Shown: positions 15,756 through 23,670, counted from the stretch's first letter. The stretch is 39,385 nucleotides of DNA from Romboutsia timonensis (GCF_900106845.1 NZ_LT629850.1:1924434-1963818); one strand, 5' to 3'. A program made the numbers and translations. The notes: a model not told the origin generated them from the sequence alone.

Positions 15756-16919
15756 TTATCCTATTTTTCTAGTTCCGTTTGATATGCTAGCAACATAGAA
15801 TGTTGGTTCATATCCAATTACTTCTTCATATCCTTTAGTTACATTTTCTATGAAGTTTCCTACACTTTCATTTCTAACTATACTTACTGTACATCCCCCA
15901 AATCCTGCACCTGTCATACGAGAACCTATTACACCATCTTGCTTAAGTGCTAAACTAACTAATGTATCTAATTCTATTCCCGTAACTTCATAATCATCTC
16001 TTAAAGAAACGTGAGAACCAACCATTAATTGTCCAAATAATTCTAAGTTGTTATCTTCTAATGCTTTAACAGCCTTTAATGTTCTTTGATTTTCATATAC
16101 AGCATGTTTTGCTCTTTTTCTATCTATTTCATTTTCTATTAATTCTTTATTAGTTTCAAATTCTTCTTCACTTAATTCACCTAATGACTTTATATTTAGT
16201 TTAGATTGAAGATTAGATAATGCTCTTTCACATTCACTTCTTCTCTCATTATATTTAGAGTCTGCTAGACCTCTTCTTTTATTAGTGTTTCCTATAACTA
16301 TAGAGTATCCTTCCATATTTATTTCACTATATCTATAGTTTAATGTATTACAGTCAAGTAATATTGCACATCTATCTTTTCCCATACCTATTGCAAATTG
16401 ATCCATTATACCACAGTTGACACCTATAAATTTATTTTCAGCTTCTTGAGAGTATTTAACCATATCTACTGTATCTATTCCAAAGTTAAATGTATCATTT
16501 AATATAACTGCCATTAATAATTCAAGTGATGCCGAAGATGAAAGACCTGCTCCATTTGGTATGTTTCCATATACTAATATATCAAGACCATGTTCTATGT
16601 TATTGCCTTTATCTTGTATAACTTTTGCTACACCTTTTGGATAATTAACCCAATCATGTGTTTCATTATATTCCATAGAATCTAGGTTAAATTCTACTAT
16701 TCCTATATCTTCAAAGTTTAAAGAATACATTCTAACATTTTTATCATTTCTTTTCGCTACTACTCCATAAGTACCAAATGATAGCGCACAAGGGAATACA
16801 TGACCTCCATTATAGTCTGTATGCTCTCCTATTAAATTAACTCTACCTGGTGAGAAAAATACTTCTTCACTTTCTCTTTCAAATATTCTTTTAAAATCTG
16901 CTTTTAACTTATTTACCAT
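15756..16919 (-). CDS. galK: Galactokinase
   Basis: This 387-residue GHMP kinase phosphorylates galactose to galactose-1-phosphate with ATP. The galactokinase signature [16 protein letters not shown] is at 24-39, the ATP loop [11 protein letters not shown] at 121-131 and the third GHMP motif MTGAGFGGC at 335-343. It is the first gene of the gal operon. ATG 16919 follows AAAAGGAGT. The 5' leader from the predicted promoter (17041-17069) is about 115 bases. Confidence 0.95.
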   Translation of the reverse strand: MVNKLKADFKRIFERESEEVFFSPGRVNLIGEHTDYNGGHVFPCALSFGTYGVVAKRNDKNVRMYSLNFEDIGIVEFNLDSMEYNETHDWVNYPKGVAKVIQDKGNNIEHGLDILVYGNIPNGAGLSSSASLELLMAVILNDTFNFGIDTVDMVKYSQEAENKFIGVNCGIMDQFAIGMGKDRCAILLDCNTLNYRYSEINMEGYSIVIGNTNKRRGLADSKYNERRSECERALSNLQSKLNIKSLGELSEEEFETNKELIENEIDRKRAKHAVYENQRTLKAVKALEDNNLELFGQLMVGSHVSLRDDYEVTGIELDTLVSLALKQDGVIGSRMTGAGFGGCTVSIVRNESVGNFIENVTKGYEEVIGYEPTFYVASISNGTRKIG

Positions 16920-17008
16920 CTCAATACTCCTTTTATTAAATATATTTTTTATTAAATTTATAAGAGTAAATAAACCCTTTTTTAATCTATATATTTTTTA
17001 TAACCATT

Positions 17009-17026
17009 ATAGTAAACGATTACTAT
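17009..17026. promoter_or_regulatory. gal operator O1 (LacI-family palindrome)
   Basis: ATAGTAAACGATTACTAT is an imperfect palindrome centred on CG, the standard layout of LacI/GalR-family operators. It is the exact reverse complement of O2 and lies 32 bp from it, centre to centre (about three helical turns). Confidence 0.85.
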
Positions 17027-17040
17027 AACCTTATATCTAT

Positions 17041-17058
17041 ATAGTAATCGTTTACTAT
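17041..17058. promoter_or_regulatory. gal operator O2 (LacI-family palindrome)
   Basis: ATAGTAATCGTTTACTAT overlaps the -10 and spacer of the gal promoter, so repressor bound here would block RNA polymerase. The spacing to O1 favours cooperative binding on one face of the DNA. Confidence 0.85.
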
Positions 17059-17069
17059 CATTCTGTAAA
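17041..17069 (-). promoter_or_regulatory. gal operon promoter
   Basis: TTTACA (-35, 17064-17069) and TACTAT (-10, 17041-17046) are separated by exactly 17 bp on the minus strand. Operator O2 covers the spacer and the -10; O1 lies downstream around the start site. Confidence 0.7.
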
Positions 17070-17104
17070 CACTTTCCTATAAAATTTTTTATTTTTATTT
17101 TATA

Positions 17105-17136
17105 AAAAAAGTAGCCATAATTTTGGCTACTTTTTT
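17105..17136 (-). terminator. Intrinsic terminator of the class V aminotransferase gene
   Basis: AAAAAAGTAGCC (17105-17116) pairs with GGCTACTTTTTT (17125-17136). It lies right after the leftward gene's stop and just before the gal promoter, insulating the two units. Confidence 0.9.
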
Positions 17137-18461
17137 CAATATATATCCAATGCAATTCTCTTTAACTCGTCTATAAATATTTTTGCTTCCTCCATTGTAT
17201 TATACAATCCTATACTTAGCCTAACCATGCCAAAATCAGCATCATCTAGATTTTTCTCATATTCTTCGTAACTATTACTTACTTTTAATAATCTTGCTAC
17301 ATATGGATGTGCACAAAACTTACCTGCTCTTAGCGACACTGCACTTTCTTTTGCAAATATATCAGCTACTTTATAACAATCTTTGTTCTTTATATTAAAA
17401 GATATAACACCTAATCTATCTTCAGTATTTTCAGTATCTCCATATATTATTACATTATCAATTTTTTTCATTTCTTCAATCAAGTAGTCCTTAATTTTTC
17501 TTTCATGATTATATATATTTTCAAATCCTATTTTTTTTAACTCTTCTAATGCTCTAACCATAGCCATTGCTCCTATAAAATTTGGACTTCCAGCTTCATG
17601 TAAACTTGGTGGCTCACTCCAAATTACGTTGTCATCAAATACGTAATCTACACATCCTCCACCTTTTACAAAAGGTTCTTTAACATCTAGATCTTTTATA
17701 AGACCAACTATTACACCACTTCCAAATGGTGCATATATTTTATGCGCTGAAAATACTAAAAAGTCTATTTGCTCTGAAGGATCTTTACCTTTCATATCAA
17801 CTTCTTTATGTGCAACTAATTGAGCTCCATCTACTACAATTATTGCTCCATATTTATGTGCAAGTCTTGCTATTTCGTGTATTGGATTTATATACCCTGT
17901 TACATTAGATGCACCAGTTACACTAACTATTTTTATATTCCCATTTTCTTTTTTTAGTTTATTTTCTATATCTTCTATTTTTATCCTTCCTAATTCATCT
18001 ACATCTACATATTCAACTGTAGCATTTTTCCTCCAAGGAAGGTCATTTGCATGATGTTCCATTCTAGTTGTTAGTACTTTATCATTTTTATTTTTTATTA
18101 GTATATTAGCTAAGATATTTAAAGATTCAGTTGTAGTCTTTGTATATATAACTGTATGAGTATTTGTGTCTTGTAAATTAAAAAATTTTAACACTTTATC
18201 TCTAGACTCTTCATATTTTCTTGTTGATAGTTCGCCTTTTGGACCTTGACCTCTACCTATCGAGCCATATATTAATAAATTATTATATACCTCGTCAAAT
18301 ACGCATTTTAGAGCTGGTGTTGTTGCTCCATTATCAAATCCAATAGGTATAAGTTTTTTACCATTTTCTAGTTTAAATTTAACATCTACTCCTAGAAATA
18401 TTTTTCTATAGTCTAAGTTCTTTTCACCTATTGTACGCTTTTTATTACTTGAACTTGACAA
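17136..18461 (-). CDS. Class V aminotransferase / cysteine desulfurase-like PLP enzyme
   Basis: This 441-residue PLP enzyme has the substrate/PLP segment NGATTP (44-49), MEHHANDLPW (134-143), D211xxQ214 contacting PLP, and the Schiff-base lysine K241 in FSAHKIYAPFGSG. GKFCAHPYV near the C-terminus puts C383 where SufS/CsdA-type cysteine desulfurases carry their catalytic cysteine. It may remove sulfur from cysteine. No SufU, IscU or tRNA-thiolation partner is adjacent, so the acceptor is unknown. The start is TTG (18459-18461), supported by AAGGAGG seven bases upstream. No other start fits that ribosome binding site. Confidence 0.82.
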   Translation of the reverse strand: MSSSSNKKRTIGEKNLDYRKIFLGVDVKFKLENGKKLIPIGFDNGATTPALKCVFDEVYNNLLIYGSIGRGQGPKGELSTRKYEESRDKVLKFFNLQDTNTHTVIYTKTTTESLNILANILIKNKNDKVLTTRMEHHANDLPWRKNATVEYVDVDELGRIKIEDIENKLKKENGNIKIVSVTGASNVTGYINPIHEIARLAHKYGAIIVVDGAQLVAHKEVDMKGKDPSEQIDFLVFSAHKIYAPFGSGVIVGLIKDLDVKEPFVKGGGCVDYVFDDNVIWSEPPSLHEAGSPNFIGAMAMVRALEELKKIGFENIYNHERKIKDYLIEEMKKIDNVIIYGDTENTEDRLGVISFNIKNKDCYKVADIFAKESAVSLRAGKFCAHPYVARLLKVSNSYEEYEKNLDDADFGMVRLSIGLYNTMEEAKIFIDELKRIALDIY

Positions 18462-18555
18462 TACAAAAACCTCCTTTTTAGAAGAAAAGTAGACAATACC
18501 CTTCTTGTATAATTATATGATTTTTTTTGTAGAAAGTTCTTGCTTTAGTTTATAA

Positions 18556-18592
18556 ATATAAAGAGTGTCTGATTAAAGGACACTCTTTATAT
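18556..18592 (-). terminator. Terminator-like hairpin after the 56-residue ORF
   Basis: ATATAAAGAGTGTC (18556-18569) pairs with GACACTCTTTATAT (18579-18592), three bases after the minus-strand stop. The T-tract is short and broken. Confidence 0.7.
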
Positions 18593-18594
18593 AT

Positions 18595-18765
18595 TTAAAT
18601 CATGTTATTTTTAGGGAGACTATTATCTTTTTTACTATTTCCTTTACTGTTTACAACTTGAACTTGCTCCAGATTTGATACAAGATCTTTATCTCCTTGA
18701 GAATGATTTACTATATTTTGTATTGATTGATTTTTATTATCTCTTCTTGCTTTTGATTTATCCAA
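18595..18765 (-). CDS. Small hydrophilic protein, 56 residues, TTG start
   Basis: An ORF begins at TTG (18763-18765), preceded by AGGGTGATAATT, and ends at TAA 18595-18597 just before a hairpin. The product starts MDKSKARRDNKNQSIQNIV and is rich in Asn, Lys, Ser and Gln, with no hydrophobic segment or Cys. I do not recognise a family. A ribosome binding site, stop codon and hairpin in the right order support a real gene. It is divergent from the aminotransferase at 18958. Confidence 0.6.
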   Translation of the reverse strand: MDKSKARRDNKNQSIQNIVNHSQGDKDLVSNLEQVQVVNSKGNSKKDNSLPKNNMI

Positions 18766-18914
18766 AATTATCACCCTTTCTTATGTATAAACATAGTTTT
18801 TCCTTTATATATTTTTTTAAACTTGTAAATAATTACTTTATAGCATATTTTAAAATTTTACACTTATATACGTTTTATATTAATATTATAGATTCAGTTC
18901 CCAAATATATAACC

Positions 18915-18943
18915 AATAAATAGTATATACTATACTATTTATT
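18915..18943 (+). repeat. 12-bp inverted repeat just upstream of a ribosome binding site
   Basis: AATAAATAGTAT (18915-18926) and ATACTATTTATT (18932-18943) are exact complements around 5 bases and end 2 bases before GGAGG (18946-18950). It may be an operator or a leader hairpin for the aminotransferase gene. Confidence 0.7.
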
Positions 18944-18957
18944 TTGGAGGTATGACA

Positions 18958-20190
18958 ATGGGTTTTTTGGACAATTTAATTGCTAATTCATTAGGAGGCT
19001 CTTCTTTCTTTAATGCCCCTAAAAAACTTTATAAATTTGAAAAGATTAAACAATTAACTCATGAAACTATAAAGAAAAATCCAAATATTAAACTTATTGA
19101 TATGGGTGTAGGAGAACCTGATAAAATGGCTGATGAACTTATATGTGATGTGTTAAATAATGAATGTAGAAAGCCAGAAAATAGGTATTATGCTGATAAT
19201 GGAATCGAAGAATTTCAAGAAGCAGTTTGTAGATATTTAAATAATGTATATGGTATAGAAAATCTTACTATATCTAATGTAATGCACGGAATAGGATCTA
19301 AATCTATACTTGCTATGATACCAATATGTTTTATTAATCCCGGTGATATATGTATAATGCCATCACCTGCCTATCCAACTTTAGGAACTTATACGAAGCT
19401 TTTAGGAGGAGAAATCTATAACATTCCTCTTTGCAAAGAAAATAACTTCTATATGGATTTAAATAGCATTCCTAATGATATTTTAAAAAGAGCTAAAATG
19501 ATTTATGTAAACTACCCTAATAACCCTACAGGCCAAGTTGCAACTTATGAATTTTATAAAGATATTGTAGATTTCGCTAAGAAAAATAATATCTTAGTTG
19601 TATCAGATTTAGCATATGGTCATCTAACTTATGATGGATATAAACCTCTTAGCATATTATCTGTTGACGGTGCTTTAGATGTTTGTGTAGAAATACACTC
19701 CATGTCTAAATCATTCAATATGACTGGTTGGAGACTTGCTTTTGTAGTTGGCTCTGAGAAGTTTATAAAACTATTCTCTTCGGTAAAATCCCATACAGAT
19801 TCTGGACAATTTAGAGCTATACAAAAAGCAGGTGTATTTGCACTTGATAATTATCATTTAATTGATATTAACAGAGAAAGATATTCTAGAAGACTTAATC
19901 TTTTAACTGAAACATTAAAAGAAATTGGCTTTGAAGCAAAAAAACCTAAAGCTGGATTTTATATTTATGTCCCTATTCCTAAAGGTGTAAAGGATGGAAT
20001 TAAATTTAAAACAGCAGAAGATGCTACCTTATATCTTTTATCAAATGCATTAATATCTACAGTTCCTTGGGATGATTGTGGATCTTTCTTAAGATTTTCA
20101 GTAACTTATAATGCTGATACAATTGAAGAGGAAATTAATATAATGAATGACTTAAAAAATAGATTGCTATCTTTAAATTTAGAGTTTTAA
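18958..20190 (+). CDS. Class I/II PLP aminotransferase, LL-diaminopimelate aminotransferase-like
   Basis: This 410-residue fold-type I aminotransferase has the Schiff-base lysine K251 in HSMSKSFNMTGWR, the PLP-contacting NYPNNPTG (185-192) and SDLAYG (216-221), and an N-terminal LIDMGVGEPDKMADEL motif as in LL-diaminopimelate aminotransferases (DapL), which make LL-DAP for lysine and peptidoglycan. Aspartate-type activity is the main alternative, because no lysine-pathway gene is nearby. ATG 18958 is chosen because GGAGG lies seven bases upstream. The in-frame ATG at 18952 is only one base from that site. Confidence 0.8.
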   Translation: MGFLDNLIANSLGGSSFFNAPKKLYKFEKIKQLTHETIKKNPNIKLIDMGVGEPDKMADELICDVLNNECRKPENRYYADNGIEEFQEAVCRYLNNVYGIENLTISNVMHGIGSKSILAMIPICFINPGDICIMPSPAYPTLGTYTKLLGGEIYNIPLCKENNFYMDLNSIPNDILKRAKMIYVNYPNNPTGQVATYEFYKDIVDFAKKNNILVVSDLAYGHLTYDGYKPLSILSVDGALDVCVEIHSMSKSFNMTGWRLAFVVGSEKFIKLFSSVKSHTDSGQFRAIQKAGVFALDNYHLIDINRERYSRRLNLLTETLKEIGFEAKKPKAGFYIYVPIPKGVKDGIKFKTAEDATLYLLSNALISTVPWDDCGSFLRFSVTYNADTIEEEINIMNDLKNRLLSLNLEF

Positions 20191-20300
20191 ACTTACTTTA
20201 ATCAATGTTTATATAAGTTAAAAACAAGAGAAATTTCCCTCATTTTTTAATAATTTTTAATTTATATATTCTTAGTTATAAATTTAAATTCTATTAAATA

Positions 20301-20344
20301 ATAAAAATCAAAGCCCAGATTTTAACTTGGGCTTTGATTTTTAT
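20301..20344. terminator. Bidirectional intrinsic terminator
   Basis: A 17-bp stem (20301-20317 with 20328-20344, core CAAAGCCCA) with a 10-base loop and flanking A/T runs. It serves the convergent aminotransferase and small-protein genes. Confidence 0.9.
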
Positions 20345-20517
20345 TATTTAAGCTTTTCTATTAATTTTTCTAATAATACTTGTTTTAATTTTTCATTCAT
20401 TTCATTTTTATTGTTAGTTGCTTTATTCTTGTTATTCTTTTTATTATTTTTAGATTTATTATTTTGATTATTTTGATTAGATGTTCCATTAGGTCTTTTT
20501 CTTTTTTTATTAGCCAT
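20344..20517 (-). CDS. Small Asn/Lys-rich low-complexity protein, 57 residues
   Basis: The product starts MANKKRKRPNGTSNQNNQN and continues as Lys/Asn repeats, ending in an amphipathic helix (LKQVLLEKLIEKLK). I chose ATG 20515-20517 because GGGGGA lies about seven bases upstream. The longer frame starting at 20532 would place that site inside the gene. A strongly basic, disordered head with a C-terminal helix suggests nucleic-acid or surface binding, but the function is unknown. Confidence 0.7.
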   Translation of the reverse strand: MANKKRKRPNGTSNQNNQNNKSKNNKKNNKNKATNNKNEMNEKLKQVLLEKLIEKLK

Positions 20518-20601
20518 ATATAATTCCCCCATTACTTTTTTATATAATAGAATATGAAAAATTATATTAAAAAGTTACATAATAGGTTAAATTATTTTAT
20601 T

Positions 20602-21687
20602 TTATGCTAAATTTTCCTTTAACTTAACTAAAAAGTCTTGTATATTTGTGACTATAGTTGTAACTTCCAAACTTCCTCGATCTCTTAATTTATTTACAGC
20701 AAATTCAGATACATCTACACTATAAAAATAAATAGGCCTTATTTTATCATCTATAACTCTGTAAGATGGGGTCATATTTCCAGTAGCAATAGAATGTAAT
20801 TGTGTGGCTAGACATATAACTGTAGTTGCTTTTTTAATATGACTTCTCATCATATCCTGTGCTTTATATACATCTGATATCACAATAGGAAGAGGTCCAT
20901 CATCTCTTATAGAACCTGCTAAAACTATAGGTACATTATTTTTTACACATGCATGAATTATTCCGCTATTTATATTTTCACTTTCTATAAGTTTTTCTAT
21001 GGAGCTTGCTTTTCTTGCCTTATTTAGTAAATCTAAGTGATGATAATGTCCATTATGTTTAGGTTCTAGAGTGTATATATCTTGGCCTAAAGCAGTATTG
21101 AACATTCCTGCTTCTAAATCGTGAGTAGCCACTGCATTTCCCCCAAGCAATGCATCAACATATCCCTCTTCTATAAGTTTTGCCATCGCATCTCTAGATC
21201 CTTTTGAAAATACAGCTGCTGGGCCTAATACCCATACTACATATCCATTTTCTTTTTCATATTTAAGTAATTCATATAATTGTTCATAATCCTTAGTGTA
21301 AGATGTTTCCCTAGATCTTTCACCTCTAAATGCAAAAATATCCTTTTCATAGTCTATTTGAGAAAAACCATTTGCATGTAAATAAATTCCCTCACTAGCA
21401 TCTTCAGTTCTTCCTACTATAACTTTATCCCCCATTTTTAAGTTTCTAAATTCTTTAACTTCTAATTCTAAATTATCATTTATTACTACTACTCCATCCA
21501 TTCTGCTTTCTTTTGCTAATATCCATTTTCCATCAATTTTAAAATATTCTGGATATATAGACATTGCATGATAATTATCTGGTGCCACACCTTCAATTTT
21601 AACTTCTTCATATGATACATTAGGTGCATTTAAGAATTTTTCTTCATTAAAATTAGGACCCATGTACTTTCTTAATTTAAAATTCAT
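20602..21687 (-). CDS. LOR/SDH-domain protein, ornithine cyclodeaminase-like (TIGR00300-type)
   Basis: This 361-residue cytoplasmic protein has an N-terminal half that looks like the conserved LOR/SDH region (ornithine/saccharopine-related), with IEGVAPDNYHAMSIYPEYF (32-50). The C-terminal Rossmann-like half contains LGPAAVFSKGSRDAM, LLGGNAVATHDLEAGMF and GSIRDDGPLPIVISDVYKAQ, hallmarks of the archaeal-type ornithine cyclodeaminase/ArgZ C-domain family. A role in ornithine or arginine metabolism is likely but the reaction is unproven here. ATG 21687 follows a G-run (GGGGGGGAAATAAGGA). The IS lies 89 bp upstream, so much of the native upstream region has been separated. Confidence 0.65.
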   Translation of the reverse strand: MNFKLRKYMGPNFNEEKFLNAPNVSYEEVKIEGVAPDNYHAMSIYPEYFKIDGKWILAKESRMDGVVVINDNLELEVKEFRNLKMGDKVIVGRTEDASEGIYLHANGFSQIDYEKDIFAFRGERSRETSYTKDYEQLYELLKYEKENGYVVWVLGPAAVFSKGSRDAMAKLIEEGYVDALLGGNAVATHDLEAGMFNTALGQDIYTLEPKHNGHYHHLDLLNKARKASSIEKLIESENINSGIIHACVKNNVPIVLAGSIRDDGPLPIVISDVYKAQDMMRSHIKKATTVICLATQLHSIATGNMTPSYRVIDDKIRPIYFYSVDVSEFAVNKLRDRGSLEVTTIVTNIQDFLVKLKENLA

Positions 21688-21753
21688 TCCTTATTTCCCC
21701 CCTTTATATACTTTTATATTCATATAATCATATATTTAAACTAAAAAAATAAT

Positions 21754-21776
21754 AGGTGCATCATATTGATACACCT
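21754..21776. repeat. Target-site duplication of the complete IS, left copy (terminator hairpin)
   Basis: This 23-bp sequence has arms AGGTGCATCA and TGATACACCT around TAT. It is identical to 23302-23324 on the other side of the IS. Before insertion the hairpin was longer (16-bp arms including AATAAT/ATTATT) and read as a terminator on the minus strand, followed by T7 (21744-21750 read in reverse). Confidence 0.9.
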
Positions 21777-21777
21777 C

Positions 21778-21810
21778 AGAGCGTAGACAAAGTCTACGCT
21801 CTTTTATTTT
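21778..21810 (+). terminator. Terminator in the left end of the IS
   Basis: AGAGCGTAGAC (21778-21788) pairs with GTCTACGCTCT (21792-21802) around AAA, followed by a T-rich run. It overlaps the terminal repeat and would stop transcription entering the element from the left, before the transposase gene. Confidence 0.88.
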
Positions 21811-21838
21811 TGTCAATACTCTTTATGAGGTGATAAAT

Positions 21839-23302
21839 ATGTTAACTATAAGAAAAGAAAATTTTAGAGATGATGAAATAAATGTTATATTAGATGGATT
21901 GGTTCCTGAAAACCATTTAGTAAGAAAAATAGAAAATGCAATAGATTTTAGTTTTATTTATGATAAAGTAAAAGATTTATACTCTCCGTTAGGAGCTCCA
22001 AGTATAGATCCTGTTGTTTTAATAAAAATAGTTTTAATTCAATATTTATTTGGCATACCTTCAATGAGGCAAACAATTAGAGAAATAGAAGTAAATGTAG
22101 CGTATAGATGGTTTTTAGGTTACTCATTAACTGAAAAAATTCCTCATTTCTCAACTTTTAATAAAAACTATGAAAGACGATTTAAAAATACAGATTTATT
22201 TGAATCAATATTTAAAGAAATTTTAGCGAGAGCTACAAAATGTGGATTTGTAGATTCTTCTAATATCTATATAGATTCAACACATATAAAAGCTAGTGCT
22301 AATAAGAAAAAATATACTAAAGTAGAGGTAGATATTCAAGCTAAGCATTATCAAGAAAAACTAGAAAAAGAGATAAATGAAGATAGATTAAAACATGGAA
22401 AAAGTCCATTATGTGAAGTGAAAAATGAAGAGGTAAAAAAAAAGGAAAAAATAGAGAGTAATACAGATAAGGATAGTGGCATGTTCTTCAAAAATGAAAA
22501 AGAAAAATGCTTCGCATATCTAGCGCATACAGCTTGTGATAACAATAATTTCATATTAGATTTTCATATTACATCTGGTAACATACATGATAGCGTAGCT
22601 TTTTCCGATTTATATCAAAAGATAAAAAATAATAGTAAACAACATACAACAGCGATAGCTATAGATGCTGGATATATAACTCCTTATATTTGTAAAACTA
22701 TTTTAGATGATGGTATAATTCCTGCTATTCCATATAAAAGACCTATGACTAAAAAAGGATTTTTTAAGAAATATGAATATGTATATGATGAGTATTATGA
22801 CTGTTATATTTGTCCTAATAATAAAATTTTAAAATATTCAACTACCAATAGAGATGGGTATAGAGAGTATAAATCTAATCCAAGTGATTGCAAATCTTGT
22901 GAACACTTAAATATTTGCACTAATAGTAAAAATAAACAAAAGTTAGTTACAAGGCATATATGGCAAAATTATTTAGAAGAAGCTGATCATCTTAGACATA
23001 AGCCATATGTAAAAAAAGTTTACAGTAAACGTAAAGAAACAATTGAACGAGTTTTTGCAGATGCAAAAGAGAAACATGGTATGAGATATACAAAATTAAG
23101 AGGCTTGTCGAAAATTGAGATGGAGGTGAGTCTTATTTTCTCATGCATGAATCTAAAAAAATTAGCTAATTGGATGTGGAAAGATACATCCAATAATCTA
23201 AGGCTCACGCCTATTTTTAGTATATTATCACTAAAAATCTTTATAAAAAAGAAAATAGCCATTTTATATAAGTTAAAAATGGCTATTTTGTCTACAATCT
23301 GA
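21839..23302 (+). CDS. IS1182-family transposase
   Basis: This 487-residue DDE transposase has an N-terminal DUF772-type region (ENHLVRKIENAID to PHFSTFNKNYERRF), then a split RNase-H-like catalytic domain. Likely catalytic residues are the Asp in YIDSTHIKAS, the Asp in AIDAGYITPY and the Glu in ETIERVFADAKEKHG. A Cys-rich insertion before the last motif (CYICPNN, CKSCEHLNIC) may bind zinc. ATG 21839 is preceded by GAGGTG; the in-frame GTG at 21830 is part of that ribosome binding site. The final TGA uses TG from the IS and A from the target. Confidence 0.95.
   Translation: MLTIRKENFRDDEINVILDGLVPENHLVRKIENAIDFSFIYDKVKDLYSPLGAPSIDPVVLIKIVLIQYLFGIPSMRQTIREIEVNVAYRWFLGYSLTEKIPHFSTFNKNYERRFKNTDLFESIFKEILARATKCGFVDSSNIYIDSTHIKASANKKKYTKVEVDIQAKHYQEKLEKEINEDRLKHGKSPLCEVKNEEVKKKEKIESNTDKDSGMFFKNEKEKCFAYLAHTACDNNNFILDFHITSGNIHDSVAFSDLYQKIKNNSKQHTTAIAIDAGYITPYICKTILDDGIIPAIPYKRPMTKKGFFKKYEYVYDEYYDCYICPNNKILKYSTTNRDGYREYKSNPSDCKSCEHLNICTNSKNKQKLVTRHIWQNYLEEADHLRHKPYVKKVYSKRKETIERVFADAKEKHGMRYTKLRGLSKIEMEVSLIFSCMNLKKLANWMWKDTSNNLRLTPIFSILSLKIFIKKKIAILYKLKMAILSTI
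23252..23289 (-). terminator. Inward-reading terminator in the right end of the IS
   Basis: AAAATAGCCATTTT (23252-23265) and AAAATGGCTATTTT (23276-23289) are perfect 14-bp arms. On the minus strand the stem is followed by C and six T bases. It lies within the last codons of the transposase gene and would stop transcripts entering from the right. Confidence 0.85.
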
Positions 23303-23324
23303 GGTGCATCATATTGATACACCT
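23302..23324. repeat. Target-site duplication of the complete IS, right copy
   Basis: Identical to 21754-21776. On the minus strand it directly follows the 72-residue gene (stop at 23332) and is the base of its terminator, now cut off from its T-tract by the IS. Confidence 0.9.
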
Positions 23325-23331
23325 ATTATTA

Positions 23332-23550
23332 CTACTTCATTTCATTTTTCATTTGTTTTTTTATATCGTGTGCAAATTTCTTTTGTTCGTACATATCAAC
23401 CAATTCATCTTTTTTAGACTCCATTATATTCATTGCACCTTCAAAATTATCTTTTACATCTTCTGCTACTTCTTTTGCCATGTATTTAGCTTTATTAGCT
23501 GTTTTTTTAACTTCTCTTTTCATATCATTCATATCATTTATATGGCTCAT
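23332..23550 (-). CDS. Small helical charged protein, 72 residues
   Basis: The product is highly charged and almost certainly helical or coiled coil: KREVKKTANKAKYMAKEVAE, then NFEGAMNIMESKKDELVDMYEQ. The middle resembles the amphipathic repeats of YtxH/LEA-like stress proteins, but I cannot assign a family. There is no signal peptide. ATG 23548-23550 follows AAGGAGGG. The IS has inserted into its terminator, leaving the coding sequence intact. Confidence 0.72.
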   Translation of the reverse strand: MSHINDMNDMKREVKKTANKAKYMAKEVAEDVKDNFEGAMNIMESKKDELVDMYEQKKFAHDIKKQMKNEMK

Positions 23551-23670
23551 ATCAAACCCTCCTTTTAATTTTTATTTTTCCCAAAATAAATAATTTTATT
23601 TTATAATATAAACCTTTAACTATTATTTCTGAGTTTTCATACTATGAGTATAAAGGGAGGGATAATTTTA

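Larger units (their letters stand above)
21777..23301 (+). mobile_element. Complete IS1182-family insertion sequence (copy 2), 1525 bp
   Basis: The ends are CAGAGCGTAGACAAA (left) and CAGATTGTAGACAAA (right, minus strand), matching at 13 of 15 bases. They are bracketed by a 23-bp direct repeat. One transposase gene fills the element. The left end holds a terminator hairpin (21778-21810) and the right end another reading inward on the minus strand (23252-23289). Identical terminal sequence in copies 1 and 3 confirms the boundaries. Confidence 0.95.

Noticed and set aside
1-23301. Composite transposon formed by IS copies 1 and 2 carrying the fluoride and gal genes
   Set aside because: Each visible IS end has its own hairpin target, consistent with independent insertions. 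Copies 1 and 2 differ in sequence, and the interior looks like ordinary chromosome with consistent composition and terminators.
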